In this document: positions 1-7,892 of the stretch, in pieces
Position numbering within the stretch: the first letter of the stretch is position 1
How the letters are laid out: the number at the start of each line of letters is the position of its first letter
Assembly (NCBI GenBank): GCA_035539135.1
Contig: DATLJD010000014.1
Coordinates: 648,439 to 712,438, forward strand
DNA: 64,000 bases
Direction: 5' to 3'
From: JABFWF01 sp035539135
GTDB lineage: Bacteria > Pseudomonadota > Gammaproteobacteria > Xanthomonadales > Xanthomonadaceae
The notes under the pieces: generated by a model
What the model was told of the DNA's origin: nothing
Databases searched by the model: none
What the model saw: only the letters and a program-made list of their open reading frames with translations
Program-made: the position numbers and the translations under genes

Positions 1-147
1 GAGGACGCCACCATCACCCTGCGCGCCAGCACGGGCGTGGCGATCTATCCGGAGGACGGATGCACGCCGGATGCGCTGCTGCGCCAAGCCGACCAGGCGA
101 TGTACGCGGCCAAGCGCGCCACCGGCAACGACACGGCGATCGCCTGA
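1..147 (+). CDS. GGDEF domain protein, C-terminal fragment (diguanylate cyclase)
   Basis: The reading frame is open from the window edge to a TGA at 145-147, so only the last 48 residues are seen. The end contains TGVAIYPEDG and ADQAMYAAKR, the conserved C-terminal part of GGDEF domains, which make cyclic di-GMP from two GTP. The GG(D/E)EF active site and any sensory domain lie upstream of the window, so catalytic competence cannot be judged. It ends 22 bp from the stop of the convergent transporter gene. Confidence 0.85.
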   Translation, partial: EDATITLRASTGVAIYPEDGCTPDALLRQADQAMYAAKRATGNDTAIA

Positions 148-169
148 GCGCGGCCGCGGGGGCGTCGGC

Positions 170-1795
170 TCACGCAGCCCGGTAGTTGTCCTGCATCGGA
201 TAACGCCGCGCATACGCCGCGAAGGCCGCGGCCGCGGCGAACGCGAAGGCGGCGAAGAAGAACATCAGGAACGCGTTCTCGCTCAGCCCGGTGGTGGCGA
301 TCCGCGCGGTCACCGCCTCGTTGCGCACCGCCGCGTTGGTCAGCAGCACCCACAGGCTGCCGAAGGTGCTGGTCAGGTACCAGAACGCCATGATCACGCC
401 CTTCATCGCCTGGGTCGCCTGGCTGTAGGCGAACTCCAGCGCGGTCGCCGACACCAGCACCTCGCCGAAGGTCAGCAGCAGGTAGGGCAGCGCCTGCCAG
501 GCGAGCGAGGTCTGCTGGCCGGCGTCGAGCTGCAGCTGGATCAGGCCCGCGAAGATCCACGACACGCCCGAGAACGCGATGCCCCAGCCCATCCGCCGCA
601 GCGGCGTGGGGTCGAAGCCGATCCGGCGCAGCGTCGGGTACAGCACCAGGTTGTTGAAGGGGATGAGCAGCATCACGAACAGCGGGTTCAGCGCCTGCAT
701 CTGCGCGGGCGACTGCACCAGCCAGCTCGGCCACCACCAGGCCTCGTGCGGGACCCGCATGGCGTTGCCCTGCAGGATCCAGGTCGAGGCCTTCTGGTCG
801 AACAGCGACCAGAACGGCGTGGTCAGCGCGAACACGATCAGCACCCGCAGCACCGCGCGCACGCTGTCCACCGCCTTGTCCGGATGCGCGCCGCGCGCGC
901 GCTCGAGCTGCAGCGAGGTGCCGAGGCCGCCGAAGGCGATCAGTGCCAGCAGCGCGAGGCAGGCGGTGATCACGAAGCCGAAGTCCGCCGGCCAGAACGG
1001 CAGCGCGACGCCCAGCGCCTGCAGCGCCCAGCACGCCAGCATCGCCGCCGCGAGGACCACGCCGGCGACGGCGACCGCCAGGCCCGGCCTGCCCTGCCCG
1101 GGCAGTGCGCGGGTGAGCGCGGTGCGCGCGACGTTGAAGAAGGAATCGGGATCCTGGCCGCGGGTGGGCGGCACCCGCACGTACTGCTTGCGCCCCATCC
1201 AGAAGATCAGCGTGGCGATGCCCATCAGGATGCCGGGGATGCCGAACGCGACCGCCGGCCCGTAGGCGCGCAGGAAGATCGGCATCAGCAGCGAGGCGAA
1301 GAAGCTGCCGAAGTTGATGGTCCAGTAGAACGCGTCGAAGACCATCCTCGCCAGGTGCTTGTTGGCGCTGGTGAACTGGTCGCCGACGAAGGACACCACC
1401 AGCGGCTTGATCCCGCCCGAGCCCAGCGCGATCAGGAACAGGCCGGTGTAGAAGCCGGTGCGGTTGTCCTCGAAGGCGGCCAGCATCGCGTGGCCCGCGC
1501 AGTAGATGAGCGAGAACCACAGCACCGTGTGGTACTTGCCGAAGAAGCGGTCGGACAGCCAGCCGCCCAGCAGCGGGAAGAAGTAGACGCCGATGACGAA
1601 GCTGTGGAAGACGTCCTTGGCGATCCCCGCGCGCTCCGCCTCGGGCGCGTACAGCAGCAGCGTCGACACCAGGAACGGCGTCAGGATGTTGCGCATCCCG
1701 TAGAAGCTGAAGCGCTCGCAGGCCTCGTTGCCGATGATGTAGGGCACCTGCCGGGGCAGGCGCGCGGCCGGGGCGGCGGGGCTGGCGTCGCTCAT
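170..1795 (-). CDS. POT/PTR-family proton-dependent oligopeptide transporter
   Basis: A 541-residue integral membrane protein with about 12-14 hydrophobic segments. Near the N-terminus it has GNEACERFSFYGMRNIL, which matches the E-x-x-E-R-F-x-Y-Y-G signature of POT carriers; the two glutamates and arginine of that motif take part in proton coupling. POT proteins import di- and tripeptides with protons across the inner membrane. The start ATG at 1795 fits the family N-terminus, although no strong Shine-Dalgarno is visible. It is a single gene convergent with the GGDEF gene. Import of peptides fits an organism that also secretes proteases and carboxypeptidases (10.5 kb and 62.2 kb). The exact substrate cannot be told from sequence. 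Confidence 0.93.
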   Translation of the reverse strand: MSDASPAAPAARLPRQVPYIIGNEACERFSFYGMRNILTPFLVSTLLLYAPEAERAGIAKDVFHSFVIGVYFFPLLGGWLSDRFFGKYHTVLWFSLIYCAGHAMLAAFEDNRTGFYTGLFLIALGSGGIKPLVVSFVGDQFTSANKHLARMVFDAFYWTINFGSFFASLLMPIFLRAYGPAVAFGIPGILMGIATLIFWMGRKQYVRVPPTRGQDPDSFFNVARTALTRALPGQGRPGLAVAVAGVVLAAAMLACWALQALGVALPFWPADFGFVITACLALLALIAFGGLGTSLQLERARGAHPDKAVDSVRAVLRVLIVFALTTPFWSLFDQKASTWILQGNAMRVPHEAWWWPSWLVQSPAQMQALNPLFVMLLIPFNNLVLYPTLRRIGFDPTPLRRMGWGIAFSGVSWIFAGLIQLQLDAGQQTSLAWQALPYLLLTFGEVLVSATALEFAYSQATQAMKGVIMAFWYLTSTFGSLWVLLTNAAVRNEAVTARIATTGLSENAFLMFFFAAFAFAAAAAFAAYARRYPMQDNYRAA

Positions 1796-1873
1796 GCGGT
1801 CGTTGTCTTGCTGGTGCGGGAGGTCGAAGCCTAACCGGTAACGCGCCGTCGCACGCGCCCGCGGCGCGCGTCG

Positions 1874-2749
1874 CTACCTCAGCGCCTGCAGGGTGGCGGC
1901 GACGCCGGGCGCGAGCGGTTGCAGGGCGGGATCGCGGGCGATCTCGTGTTCCGCCTCCAGCAGGAACGCGTTGAGGTCGTGTCGCCGCGCCAGGCCCTTT
2001 CCGTCCTCCCACCAGCGCGCGCCGACCCGTTCGCGCAGGCGGGCGCACCACGCGGTCCACTGCGCCTCGTCGCGCACGCCGCGGCGCGCCGCGGCCAGCA
2101 GCGGCCGCGCGAGCCGCGCCGGTTCGCCGAAGACGTAGGCGTGGTCGGCGACCAGCTGACGGTCGACGGCGCGCACGATGCGCTCCAGCCCGGCGCGGTC
2201 GATCGCCGGGTTCAGGGCCAGCTGCAGCAGCCAGTCCGCGCCGTGCGCGATGCCGTGCCGCCAGCCTTCGCCTTCGACGAAGCCGCGGTAATCGCGCACG
2301 CCTTCCAGGTAGGCGGTGGCGCGCGCGAGCATCTCCGCGCGTCCGGCGGCGTCCATCCAGGGCGCGATGCGATCGGTCCGCGCCACCTCGGACAGCGCCA
2401 GCACCGCGAACGGGATGCCGACCCCGTCCGGGTCCTCCGCTTCCATGCGCGCGTAGAGGCGCGCGCGCAGCGCCGCCAGCTCGGCGGGCGGCAGCAGGCC
2501 GGCGCGCATCCAGCGCGCGAGCGTTTCGTACGCCAGGGCGTCGCGCAGCGCGGGGTCGCCGTCGTCCAGGCAGGCGACCAATACATCCACCAGCGTGCCG
2601 CGTTCCGCGGCCCCGGCAGGCGCGGGCGCCGCTTCCCGCAGCAGGCGCCGCATCGCCGGCATGTCGCGGGCCGGGCAGGCGGCAAGGGCCGGCGCCGCCG
2701 TCGCGACGAACAACAATCCCGCGGCCAGCAGATGCCATGCCGACTTCAT
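1874..2749 (-). CDS. Exported DUF2785-like protein
   Basis: A 291-residue protein with a clear Sec signal peptide (MKSAWHLLAAGLLFVATAAPALA, cleavage expected after ALA). The mature part is helical and rich in Ala, Arg and Leu, with conserved-looking stretches VRDYRGFVEGEGW and GWRHGIAHGADWLLQLALNP, which resemble the DUF2785 family as I remember it. The function of that family is unknown; the repeated helices suggest an alpha-alpha solenoid. The upstream frame stays open beyond 2749, but the signal peptide fixes the start there. The gene lies divergently from the small membrane protein at 2909. Confidence 0.6.
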   Translation of the reverse strand: MKSAWHLLAAGLLFVATAAPALAACPARDMPAMRRLLREAAPAPAGAAERGTLVDVLVACLDDGDPALRDALAYETLARWMRAGLLPPAELAALRARLYARMEAEDPDGVGIPFAVLALSEVARTDRIAPWMDAAGRAEMLARATAYLEGVRDYRGFVEGEGWRHGIAHGADWLLQLALNPAIDRAGLERIVRAVDRQLVADHAYVFGEPARLARPLLAAARRGVRDEAQWTAWCARLRERVGARWWEDGKGLARRHDLNAFLLEAEHEIARDPALQPLAPGVAATLQALR

Positions 2750-2908
2750 GCGATCGTCCCGTGCGGCCCGGTCCGACCATACCCGAGCGCGCCGCCGGCC
2801 ATTTTGCGCGAACAGGGGAATCGCACCGGGCGGGCGTGCCGGCCGCACCGCGCATTGCCGTTCACCGGCCGCATCGGACAATGCCTGCCCCGCCGCCCGC
2901 GCCCCACG

Positions 2909-3217
2909 ATGGACGACCAGGAATTCGACCGGCGCTACGACCGCCTGCAGCGCGCGCTGCCCGGGACGTTCGGGCGCGTGCTCGGCTGGGTGCGCCGTCC
3001 CGCTTCGCGCTGGGTGCGGATTCCGCTGGGGATCCTGCTGCTGATCGGCGGCCTGCTGTCGTTCCTGCCGATCCTCGGCGCGTGGATGGTGCCGCTCGGC
3101 ATCCTCATGCTCGCGCAGGACCTGCCGTTCCTGCGCCGGCCGATGTGGCGCGCGCTGGACGCGATCGAGGCGTGGTGGGCGCGCCGGCAGGCGCGGCGGC
3201 GTCCGCCCCGCGATTGA
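2909..3217 (+). CDS. Small PGPGW-type transmembrane protein
   Basis: A 102-residue protein with two closely spaced hydrophobic segments (about residues 37-70) around FLPILGAWMVPLGILMLAQD and basic flanks (RRPASRWVR, RRQARRRPP). The pattern Pro-x-x-Gly-x-Trp-x-x-Pro-Leu-Gly resembles the PGPGW membrane protein family, whose role is unknown. The acidic N-terminal stretch MDDQEFDRRYDRLQ would be cytoplasmic. The ATG at 2909 is chosen because the frame upstream has no hydrophobic or conserved content. The next gene starts 55 bp downstream on the same strand. Confidence 0.65.
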   Translation: MDDQEFDRRYDRLQRALPGTFGRVLGWVRRPASRWVRIPLGILLLIGGLLSFLPILGAWMVPLGILMLAQDLPFLRRPMWRALDAIEAWWARRQARRRPPRD

Positions 3218-3272
3218 ACGCAGGTGCGGACGCACGGGTTGCTACCCTGCGCGTTTGGTCCGAAGGAACACC

Positions 3273-4115
3273 GTGCCCCACTACGCCGGCCCCCTGCTCA
3301 CCCGCGCCGACGCCGAGGCGCTGCTCGCCGCGCGCGCGGCCGGCGCCGCCGCGTGGACCGGCTCGCTGGACCTCGGACGCTCGCGCGGCGAGGCGCGCCT
3401 GGAGGCCGACGCCTGGCATTGGCGCGACGCGCGCTACCCCTACCCCGGCCAGCTCAAGGACCGCACGATCTACTGGTGGGACGGCGCGGAGTTCACGCCG
3501 GCGGCCCGCTACGCCGGCGCGCTGATCAAGCTGGTGCCGACCGCGTGGGGCGTGCCCACCTTCGAAATCGACGGCATCAAGATGCTGCCGACCGCGAAGG
3601 ACTCGCCGCTCGCCGACGCGCGGCGCAAGGTCGCGCTGGTGGCGCCGGCCGGCAAGGCGGTGCTCGACACCTGCGGCGGGCTCGGCTACTTCGCCGCGTG
3701 TTGCCTCGAGGCTGGCGCGACGCGCATCCAGTCCTTCGAGAAAAACGCCGACGTCCTGTGGCTGCGCACGCTCAACCCGTGGTCGCCGGATCCGGACGCG
3801 CCCGCGGCCGGCGGCCGCCTGCGGCTCGTGCATGCCGACGTGGCGCAGGCGATCGCGCAGCTGCCGGACGCCGCGTTCGACGCGCTTTTGCACGACCCGC
3901 CACGCTTCGGCATCGCCGGCGAGCTGTACGCGCAGGCGTTCTACGACCAGCTCGCGCGCGTGCTGCGCCGTGGCGGCCGCCTGTTCCACTACACCGGCAG
4001 CCCGAACCGCCTGACCAGCGGCCGCGACGTGCCGCGCGAGGTCGCCGCGCGCCTGCGCAAGGCCGGCCTGCGGGCGGAGCCGGCGCTGGATGGCGTGCTC
4101 GCCTCGAAACCCTGA
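3273..4115 (+). CDS. Class I SAM-dependent methyltransferase
   Basis: A 280-residue protein with a Rossmann methyltransferase core in its second half: motif I LDTCGGLGYFAACCL, acidic residue in IQSFEKN, and a DPPRFG catalytic-loop motif in LHDPPRFGIAGEL. A D/N-P-P-x motif is typical of amino- and RNA-base methyltransferases, but DPPRF is also found in spermine-synthase-like proteins, so the substrate is open. The first 130 residues (IYWWDGAEFTP, FEIDGIKMLPT) form a separate domain. The GTG at 3273 is chosen because AAGGA at 3263-3267 sits 5 bp upstream; a TTG at 3255 would add six residues and lacks such a site. Confidence 0.7.
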   Translation: MPHYAGPLLTRADAEALLAARAAGAAAWTGSLDLGRSRGEARLEADAWHWRDARYPYPGQLKDRTIYWWDGAEFTPAARYAGALIKLVPTAWGVPTFEIDGIKMLPTAKDSPLADARRKVALVAPAGKAVLDTCGGLGYFAACCLEAGATRIQSFEKNADVLWLRTLNPWSPDPDAPAAGGRLRLVHADVAQAIAQLPDAAFDALLHDPPRFGIAGELYAQAFYDQLARVLRRGGRLFHYTGSPNRLTSGRDVPREVAARLRKAGLRAEPALDGVLASKP

Positions 4116-4282
4116 CGCGGAACAGACCGTTCCCTGCAAGATGATCGCCATTTGCCGAATTTGCCCGGCGTTATTTGCGAAAAGGCCGGACTTCGCGTAA
4201 AATGGCGGCTTCCCCACCGCTTCCCGGCCACCGGCCCACGCCGGTGCGTCCGCGTCGCATCCACGCAATCCAAAGGAGAAGC

Positions 4283-4489
4283 ATGGCCCGCACGCCGACC
4301 AAGCCCGTTGCCAGCAACAGCCTCAGCCACGAATCCATCGCCGACGACATCGCCGCCTTCCGCAAGCGCGGCGGCCGCATCGAGGTCCTCGGCAACACCC
4401 CGCTGCGCACCACCGCGCCGACCGCGTTCCGCTCCAGCACCAGCGAGCGCAAGCCGCCCGCCAAGGAACAGCGCAAGCGCGCCGGCTGA
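4283..4489 (+). CDS. Small basic protein of unknown function
   Basis: A 68-residue protein starting at an ATG with a strong ribosome binding site (AAAGGAGAA at 4272-4280). The centre reads IADDIAAFRKRGGRIEVLG. This recalls the (F/L)-x-x-R-G-G-x-(I/V)-x-x-(I/L) core of short RNA-polymerase-binding regulators such as Pseudomonas SutA, but the match is short and made by eye. The C-terminus is Lys/Arg rich and probably disordered. It precedes the azurin gene by 85 bp on the same strand. No firm function is assigned. Confidence 0.6.
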   Translation: MARTPTKPVASNSLSHESIADDIAAFRKRGGRIEVLGNTPLRTTAPTAFRSSTSERKPPAKEQRKRAG

Positions 4490-4574
4490 CCCCGAACCCT
4501 CGCGCGCGCGGCCCTTCACATGCCGCAAGGGCCGCGCGGCGAATCATGGCCGCTCTTTCCGCCAGGAGGCCGCC

Positions 4575-5201
4575 ATGAGCATCCGGATCACCCTCCTCGC
4601 CACCGCGTGCATGCTCGCCGTGTCCGCGTGCGGCGACCGTTCGACGCCCGCCGCCCAGGACACCACTGCTCCGGCCGCAGCACCGGTCGACAACACGGCG
4701 GCGCCCGCCGACACCACCGCGTCAGCGACCGGTACGACCGCGCCCGTCACCGACACCGCAACGCCCGCGCCCGGGTCCGCGGCCGCTCCCGCCGGAAAGC
4801 CGGCGGCCACCGTCACCGACTGCGCCACCACGATCACCGGCAACGACGCGATGCAGTTCGACGTTGGCTCGATCACCGTGCCCGCCTCGTGCAGCCAGTT
4901 CACCATCAACCTGACCCACGTCGGCAAGTTGCCGGTGGCCGCGATGGGCCACAACGTGGTGATCACCAAGGCGTCCGACATGCAGGCGGTCGCCGCCGAC
5001 GGCATGGCGGCCGGCGCCGACGCCGACTACGTGAAGCCCGACGATCCGCGCGTGATCGCCCACACCGAGCTCGTCGGCGGCGGCCAGAGCACCTCGGTCA
5101 CCTTCGACGTCGCCAGGATCAAGGACGGCGGCCCGTACGAGTTCTTCTGCAGCTTCCCGGGCCACTCGGCAGTGATGAAGGGGACCATCGGGGTCGGCTG
5201 A
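4575..5201 (+). CDS. azu: Lipid-anchored azurin (type 1 blue copper protein)
   Basis: A 208-residue protein. Residues 1-19 are a lipoprotein signal with lipobox V-S-A-C19, so the mature protein should be acylated on Cys19. Residues 20-78 are a Pro/Ala/Thr-rich tether. Residues 80-208 are an azurin domain with all copper ligands visible: His126 in AMGHNVV, Cys192 and His197 in FFCSFPGHSAVMKGT, and Met201, plus the Gly125 carbonyl position. Azurins carry single electrons in the periplasm, for example to nitrite reductase or peroxidases. Membrane tethering through a long low-complexity arm resembles the neisserial lipid-modified azurin. The start has AGGAGG at 4564-4569. Confidence 0.95.
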   Translation: MSIRITLLATACMLAVSACGDRSTPAAQDTTAPAAAPVDNTAAPADTTASATGTTAPVTDTATPAPGSAAAPAGKPAATVTDCATTITGNDAMQFDVGSITVPASCSQFTINLTHVGKLPVAAMGHNVVITKASDMQAVAADGMAAGADADYVKPDDPRVIAHTELVGGGQSTSVTFDVARIKDGGPYEFFCSFPGHSAVMKGTIGVG

Positions 5202-5208
5202 TCCCGCC

Positions 5209-5769
5209 TCAGCGCGGTGCCGCGGGCGACGCCCCGCGCGCCGCCAGGCGGAACAACTGCGCCGACAGCAGCCAGGGCAGCACGAACAGCGCGACCAGCG
5301 GCGCCACGTCGGCATAGCCGGCGAGCAGCGCGTACAGCACGGTCGCCGCCTGCGCGAGCGCGGTCGCATGCAGCGCGTGCACCATGCCCGCCGCGCGGAA
5401 GCGCGCGGCCAGCGCGCCGATCACGCCGGTCGCCAGCACGCCGGCGAAGACCAGGTTTTCCAGGTTGTTCTCGCTGCCGAGCATGCCGACCGCGAGATTG
5501 ACCCAGACCACCAGGAAGCCACCCGCGATCGCCACCGCGGCGCCGGCCCGGTAGGCGGTACTGCCCGACAGCCGGGTCGCCAGTTCGTAGGCTCCGCAGG
5601 CGGTGGCGAGCATCGCGCCCATTACCACGAAATCCTCAGGGCCCCAATCGACCTCGCTGGTGAACCGCATCGCGATCGCCGGCAGCAGCAACAGGCAGCC
5701 CGCCCCGCCCCAGATCGCCAGGCTCCAGCGGTTGCCCCGCGGCCTGTCGTTCGCCATGTCCTGCGCCAT
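5209..5769 (-). CDS. Inner-membrane protein of unknown function
   Basis: A 186-residue protein with about five hydrophobic helices, beginning at WSLAIWGGAGCLLLLPAIAM and ending near LVALFVLPWLLSAQLFRLA. I recognise no motif linking it to a characterised transporter or enzyme. The ATG at 5769 is preceded by GGAGG (in the reverse strand, 8 nt before the ATG), which decides the start against a second ATG at 5757. It is convergent with azurin, with stops only 7 bp apart. Upstream, 5770-6015 holds no gene that I can support. Confidence 0.6.
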   Translation of the reverse strand: MAQDMANDRPRGNRWSLAIWGGAGCLLLLPAIAMRFTSEVDWGPEDFVVMGAMLATACGAYELATRLSGSTAYRAGAAVAIAGGFLVVWVNLAVGMLGSENNLENLVFAGVLATGVIGALAARFRAAGMVHALHATALAQAATVLYALLAGYADVAPLVALFVLPWLLSAQLFRLAARGASPAAPR

Positions 5770-6015
5770 CGCCGTCCTCCTCGTGCCGGTGTGTGCCGGC
5801 AGCGTCCACCGGCCGGGTGAGCGGACGATGGGGCTCGTGTGAAGCGGACAAGAAGTCGCCAGGCGCGCGTCCGGCAAGGACAGGTGCGGTCCGGGCCAGC
5901 CCGTGCAGCGGAGCCTGCTCCTCGCCCCCGCGCTTCCGCATCCCCGCACACCTGACCCAGGTCATGGCCCGCCGCCGTCCCGGCGGCCACGCTGCCCGGG
6001 GAGGCCATCGCAGAC

Positions 6016-6288
6016 ATGACCCGGCGCATCCCGCTCGAACTCAATCCGGCGCTCGAAATCCCGATCGACGGCACGCTGGTGGCGCGCACGCTCGGACTGG
6101 ACGTCGCCACCTTCCGCCGGCTGATGGACGAGCGCCGGATCACCGTGCTGTGCGAACGCGGCACCGGCGAGGATGCCGGCCTGTACCGCGCGAGCTTCTA
6201 CCACGAAGGCAAGCGCGCGCGGCTGGTGGTGGACGCCGCGGGGCAACCGGTGCCCCGCCGCGGCCAGGAGCCGCGGCGGGAGGAGTAA
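6016..6288 (+). CDS. DUF6522-like small protein
   Basis: A 90-residue soluble protein: an N-terminal IPLELNPALEIPIDGTLVARTLGLD, then FRRLMDERRITVLCERGTGEDAGLYRASFYHEGKRARLVVD. The order (short beta strand, small helix-turn-helix-like segment, then a glutamate-rich turn and three beta strands) matches my memory of the DUF6522 family, of unknown function, often found near respiratory or nitrogen-oxide genes. Stop codons of this gene and of the AhpD-like gene are 7 bp apart (convergent). Confidence 0.5.
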   Translation: MTRRIPLELNPALEIPIDGTLVARTLGLDVATFRRLMDERRITVLCERGTGEDAGLYRASFYHEGKRARLVVDAAGQPVPRRGQEPRREE

Positions 6289-6295
6289 CGCTGGC

Positions 6296-6757
6296 TCAGC
6301 GCGTCACCGGCGGCCGGTAGTGGCCGCCGATGGTGCGCGCGGCGATGTTGATCCGGTTCCAGCCGTTGATCGCGACCACCAGCAAGGTCAGGTCCACCAG
6401 CGCCGCCTCGTCGAAGTGGTCGCACGCCTTGGCGTACAGCGCGTCGGACACGGCGTCGTGATGCGCGAGCTCGGTCAGTTCCTCGACCCAGGCCAGGGCG
6501 ATGCGCTCGCGCTCGCTGTACAGCTTCGTCTCGCGCCACGCCGGCAGCAGGTACAGGCGCTGCTCGGTTTCGCCCTTGGCGCGCGCGTCCTTGCTGTGCA
6601 TGTCCAGGCAGAACGCGCAGCCGTTGATCTGCGAGACGCGCATCAGCACCAGTTCGATCAGCGCCGGCTCCAGCCGCCCGGCGGTGTGGATCTGCTGGCT
6701 GAGGTCGAGCAGCGGCTGCATGGAAGCGTAGTGGCGCTGGATGTTGAATCGGGTCAT
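6296..6757 (-). CDS. Carboxymuconolactone decarboxylase/AhpD-like protein, ECF41 partner
   Basis: A 153-residue all-helical protein with the AhpD-type redox motif C-x-x-C in INGCAFCLDMHSKDAR (about residues 44-59). This is the signature of the alkylhydroperoxidase AhpD-core subgroup; AhpD proteins use the two cysteines and a nearby histidine for peroxide-linked thiol chemistry. It follows the sigma factor gene on the same strand with a 45-nt gap and has AAGGAG six nt before its ATG. Carboxymuconolactone-decarboxylase proteins are one of the three standard target types (with oxidoreductases and epimerases) of ECF41 sigma factors, so transcription from the promoter at 7733-7759 is expected. The physiological substrate is unknown. 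Confidence 0.9.
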   Translation of the reverse strand: MTRFNIQRHYASMQPLLDLSQQIHTAGRLEPALIELVLMRVSQINGCAFCLDMHSKDARAKGETEQRLYLLPAWRETKLYSERERIALAWVEELTELAHHDAVSDALYAKACDHFDEAALVDLTLLVVAINGWNRINIAARTIGGHYRPPVTR

Positions 6758-6802
6758 GACAGGCTCCTTGGCGATGGATGCGGCACGTCGGAATCGGCCG
6801 CT

Positions 6803-7702
6803 TCAATGCAAGGACGCCGGGGCCCGCGTTTTCGTGACAGCCAGCAGCCGTTCGAGCTTGCCGGGGTGGCGCAGCGCGTGGATCGCGGTGATGCGCTCGC
6901 CGTCGCTCTCGATCCACATCGCCGAGGCCAGCGTGTCGCCGTCGTGCAGCAGCAGCGCCGGCGCGCCGTTGAGCGTCGCCAGTTCGAACCGTGCGGAGGG
7001 GCCGACAAAGCCGCGCGCCAGCTGCAGGTACAGGCGGGCCAGGCGCTCGGCGCCGTGCAGCGGATGCAGGGTCGCGCGGGCCAGGCCGCCGCCGTCGCTG
7101 ATGTGCACTGCGTCCTCGGCGAACAGCGCGCGCAGCGAGTCCAGCGTCGGTTGCGTCATCGCCTCGACGAAGCGCTGCAGCAGCCGGCGCTGCGCGGCTC
7201 GGTCCACCTGGAAGCGCGGCCGCCCCTCGCGCAGGCGCGCCTTCGCCCGGTGCACGCGCTGGCGGCAGGCGTCCTCGCCGATGCCGAGGATGGCGGCGGC
7301 CTCGCCGTGCCCGTAGTCGAACACCTCGTGCAGCAGGAACGCGGCGCGCTCGTCCGGGCTCAGCCGCTCCAGCAACAGCAGGAACGACAGCGTCAGCGAC
7401 TCGCCGCGCTCCAGCATCGCGTCCGGATGCTCGGCGTCGGGCACCACCGGTTCCGGCAGCCACGGGCCCGGGTAGTGCTCGCGCTCGGACTTCGCGCGGC
7501 GCAGGCGGTCGAGCGCCAGGCGGGTGGTCACGGTGACCAGCCAGGCCTCCGGATCCTCGAGTGCGGCGAGGTCCTGCGCGTGCATCCGCAGCCAGGCGTC
7601 GTGCAGCACGTCCTCGGCGTCGCCGGGCGTGCCGAGCATGCGGTAGGCCAGCCCGAACAGGCGCGGACGGTGCCGTTCGAACAGCGTGGTGGCGGCATCC
7701 AT
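6803..7702 (-). CDS. sigJ: ECF41-family RNA polymerase sigma factor with SnoaL-like C-terminal domain
   Basis: A 299-residue sigma factor. Region 2 (FERHRPRLFGLAYRMLGTPGDAEDVLHDAWLR, residues 8-40) binds core polymerase and the -10 element; region 4 (residues about 110-160, AAILGIGEDACRQRVHRAKARL) binds the -35. After that comes a SnoaL/NTF2-like extension of some 130 residues. All three ECF41 hallmarks are visible: WLPEP in the linker, DGGG in the extension and HPGKL near the end (a variant of NPDKL). In this family the extension replaces an anti-sigma factor and tunes activity. The start has GGAGGAG about 9 nt upstream. It is encoded with an AhpD-like partner and preceded by a site matching the family's own promoter. 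Confidence 0.95.
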   Translation of the reverse strand: MDAATTLFERHRPRLFGLAYRMLGTPGDAEDVLHDAWLRMHAQDLAALEDPEAWLVTVTTRLALDRLRRAKSEREHYPGPWLPEPVVPDAEHPDAMLERGESLTLSFLLLLERLSPDERAAFLLHEVFDYGHGEAAAILGIGEDACRQRVHRAKARLREGRPRFQVDRAAQRRLLQRFVEAMTQPTLDSLRALFAEDAVHISDGGGLARATLHPLHGAERLARLYLQLARGFVGPSARFELATLNGAPALLLHDGDTLASAMWIESDGERITAIHALRHPGKLERLLAVTKTRAPASLH

Positions 7703-7732
7703 CGGGACATTCTCCTCCGTTGATGGAACAAG

Positions 7733-7759
7733 GACGCGCCACCGGGCGGAATCGTGACA
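7733..7759 (-). promoter_or_regulatory. Candidate ECF41-dependent autoregulatory promoter
   Basis: On the minus strand TGTCACG (7753-7759) is followed after exactly 16 nt by CGTC (7733-7736), 30 bp before the sigma factor ATG. The reported ECF41 target consensus is TGTCACA-n16-CGTC, so only one base differs. It would drive the sigma factor and the AhpD-like gene as an autoregulated operon. The match and spacing are seen directly; function is inferred. Confidence 0.75.
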
Positions 7760-7892
7760 GGCGGCCGCGGCCGCTGCTCACCCCGACTTCCGGCACGCTC
7801 GCCCGTCGCCCGGCCGGGCCTAGCGTCGCAGCGGGCCGCCGGCGCACGTCCGCGCGCCGCACGGCCTCGTGCCGCTGCCAGGGGAAACGCCG

